A stretch of DNA of 64,000 nt. It comes from Rhynchopus sp. YZ270_cl-10 (lineage: Eukaryota; Euglenozoa; Diplonemea; Diplonemida; Diplonemidae). Below, in pieces: positions 63,492 to 64,000 of the stretch. The stretch is taken from positions 620,001 through 684,000 of the forward strand of contig OZ037912.1 of assembly GCA_964035575.1 (NCBI GenBank), read 5' to 3'. Numbering within the stretch: the first letter of the stretch is position 1; each line of letters opens with the position of its first letter. The notes beneath the pieces are model-generated. The model ran no database searches. It had not been told where the DNA came from and saw only the letters and a list, made by a program, of their open reading frames with translations. A program made the position numbers and the translations under genes.

Positions 63492-63712
63492 CACGACGGT
63501 GAAATAAATGACATGACATGAGCCTTTTACATATGAAACAACATATAAACAGCAGTGGCATGTGCCACGTGTAAATGACATGTACTCACAGGTCATTTTA
63601 CCTATGACACATGTCACTTTGCATCTCACTTTGCATGTAAAATGACATGTGCTTTACATGAAAAAAAAATTATATGTAAAGCACATGTCATATCATTTAC
63701 TTCACCGTCGTG
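63492..63712. mobile_element. MITE with CACGACGGTGAA ends, 221 bp
   Basis: CACGACGGTGAAATAAATGA and complement at the ends, with ATGACATG palindromes inside. The CAC start resembles the 6-bp-TSD group, but no duplication is visible. Confidence 0.75.
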
Positions 63713-63751
63713 TATTTTTCGTTCAAAGTGCAATACCTAATCCTTTTTTGT

Positions 63752-63790
63752 AAAGATGTCTGTGCACGAGAAAAAGCACATTCGTGTTTT
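63752..63790 (+). repeat. F2 hairpin unit
   Basis: AAAGATGTCTGTGCACGAGA then AAAAGCACATTCGTG; inner stem GTGC/GCAC kept, loop enlarged. Confidence 0.5.
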
Positions 63791-64000
63791 TATTATACTT
63801 TTTCTCCTTTCACTTTGAACCCCAGGAGTTCCATGGGAGGTCTTTCTGCTCTCTCTTCTCCAAACAGAGAGGAACCCACCCCCACCCCGGGGTTATTCCA
63901 GTGACCATGTAGAGAAGCTTTGTGCAACTACGTTCCTTTAAAATGTCAGAATATGTGCACATTCACAGGTCGAACCCCAACTAACAAAATCTTTAAAAAA

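Noticed and set aside
1-64000. Retrovirus-like, LTR, Polinton or LINE coding regions
   Set aside because: I looked for reverse transcriptase, integrase, protease, capsid and packaging ATPase motifs in the longer frames and saw none; poly(A)-ended units here are too short to code for anything.

Overview
The window is nuclear DNA of an intron-bearing unicellular eukaryote. Two genes have introns with GTATGT-like donors and short AG acceptors. Intergenic DNA is full of T/A runs, and a large share of the sequence is transposon-derived. I cannot name the lineage from sequence alone.

Host genes lie in the first 31 kb. Five are well supported, all on the + strand: a secreted type-B carboxylesterase (6004-7752), a SMYD-like SET-domain protein with at least two introns (10462-12384), a membrane-anchored calcium-type apyrase whose conserved C-terminus is only recovered by splicing a 201-bp intron (17051-18535), a prominin-like five-pass membrane protein (21084-22910), and a CCCH zinc-finger RNA-binding protein (29299-30345). 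A probable exon on the - strand lies at 864-1058. They do not form an operon or an obvious pathway; the esterase, apyrase and prominin-like protein all act at the secretory or surface compartment.

From 31 kb to 64 kb I see no convincing host gene. The DNA is a mosaic of non-autonomous DNA transposons, many with clear terminal inverted repeats (TIRs) and target-site duplications (TSDs): a set of hAT-like elements with CAGNG ends, mostly with 8-bp TSDs (35, 40, 42, 43, 44, 53 and 58 kb), TA-flanked elements (18.8, 45.2 and 58.7 kb), one TTAA/CCCTTT piggyBac-like element (38.6 kb), elements with CAC...GTG ends and 6-bp TSDs (25, 41 and 48-51 kb), TGGTG-ended elements with 5-bp TSDs (13 and 16 kb), large fold-back elements (31-33, 37-38, 55-56 and 56.6-57.9 kb) and one complete Tc1/mariner copy with an intact DD37E transposase (46686-48085). 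Three tandem arrays of related 7- and 8-mers (GTACACA, GGTACACA, GGTACCCA) sit in or near these elements.

The most unusual signal runs through the whole window. Several unrelated families of very short (about 35-100 bp) interspersed units fold into RNA hairpins whose stems differ between copies by compensatory changes. I call them F1 to F6. F1, F4 and F5 end in poly(A) and occur head-to-tail in strings; F2 leads into a pyrimidine tract, an AG and the conserved unit F3. Essentially every copy I found is on the + strand, the strand of the five host genes, and copies lie inside two host introns. This looks like an undescribed, strand-locked family of structured RNA elements.
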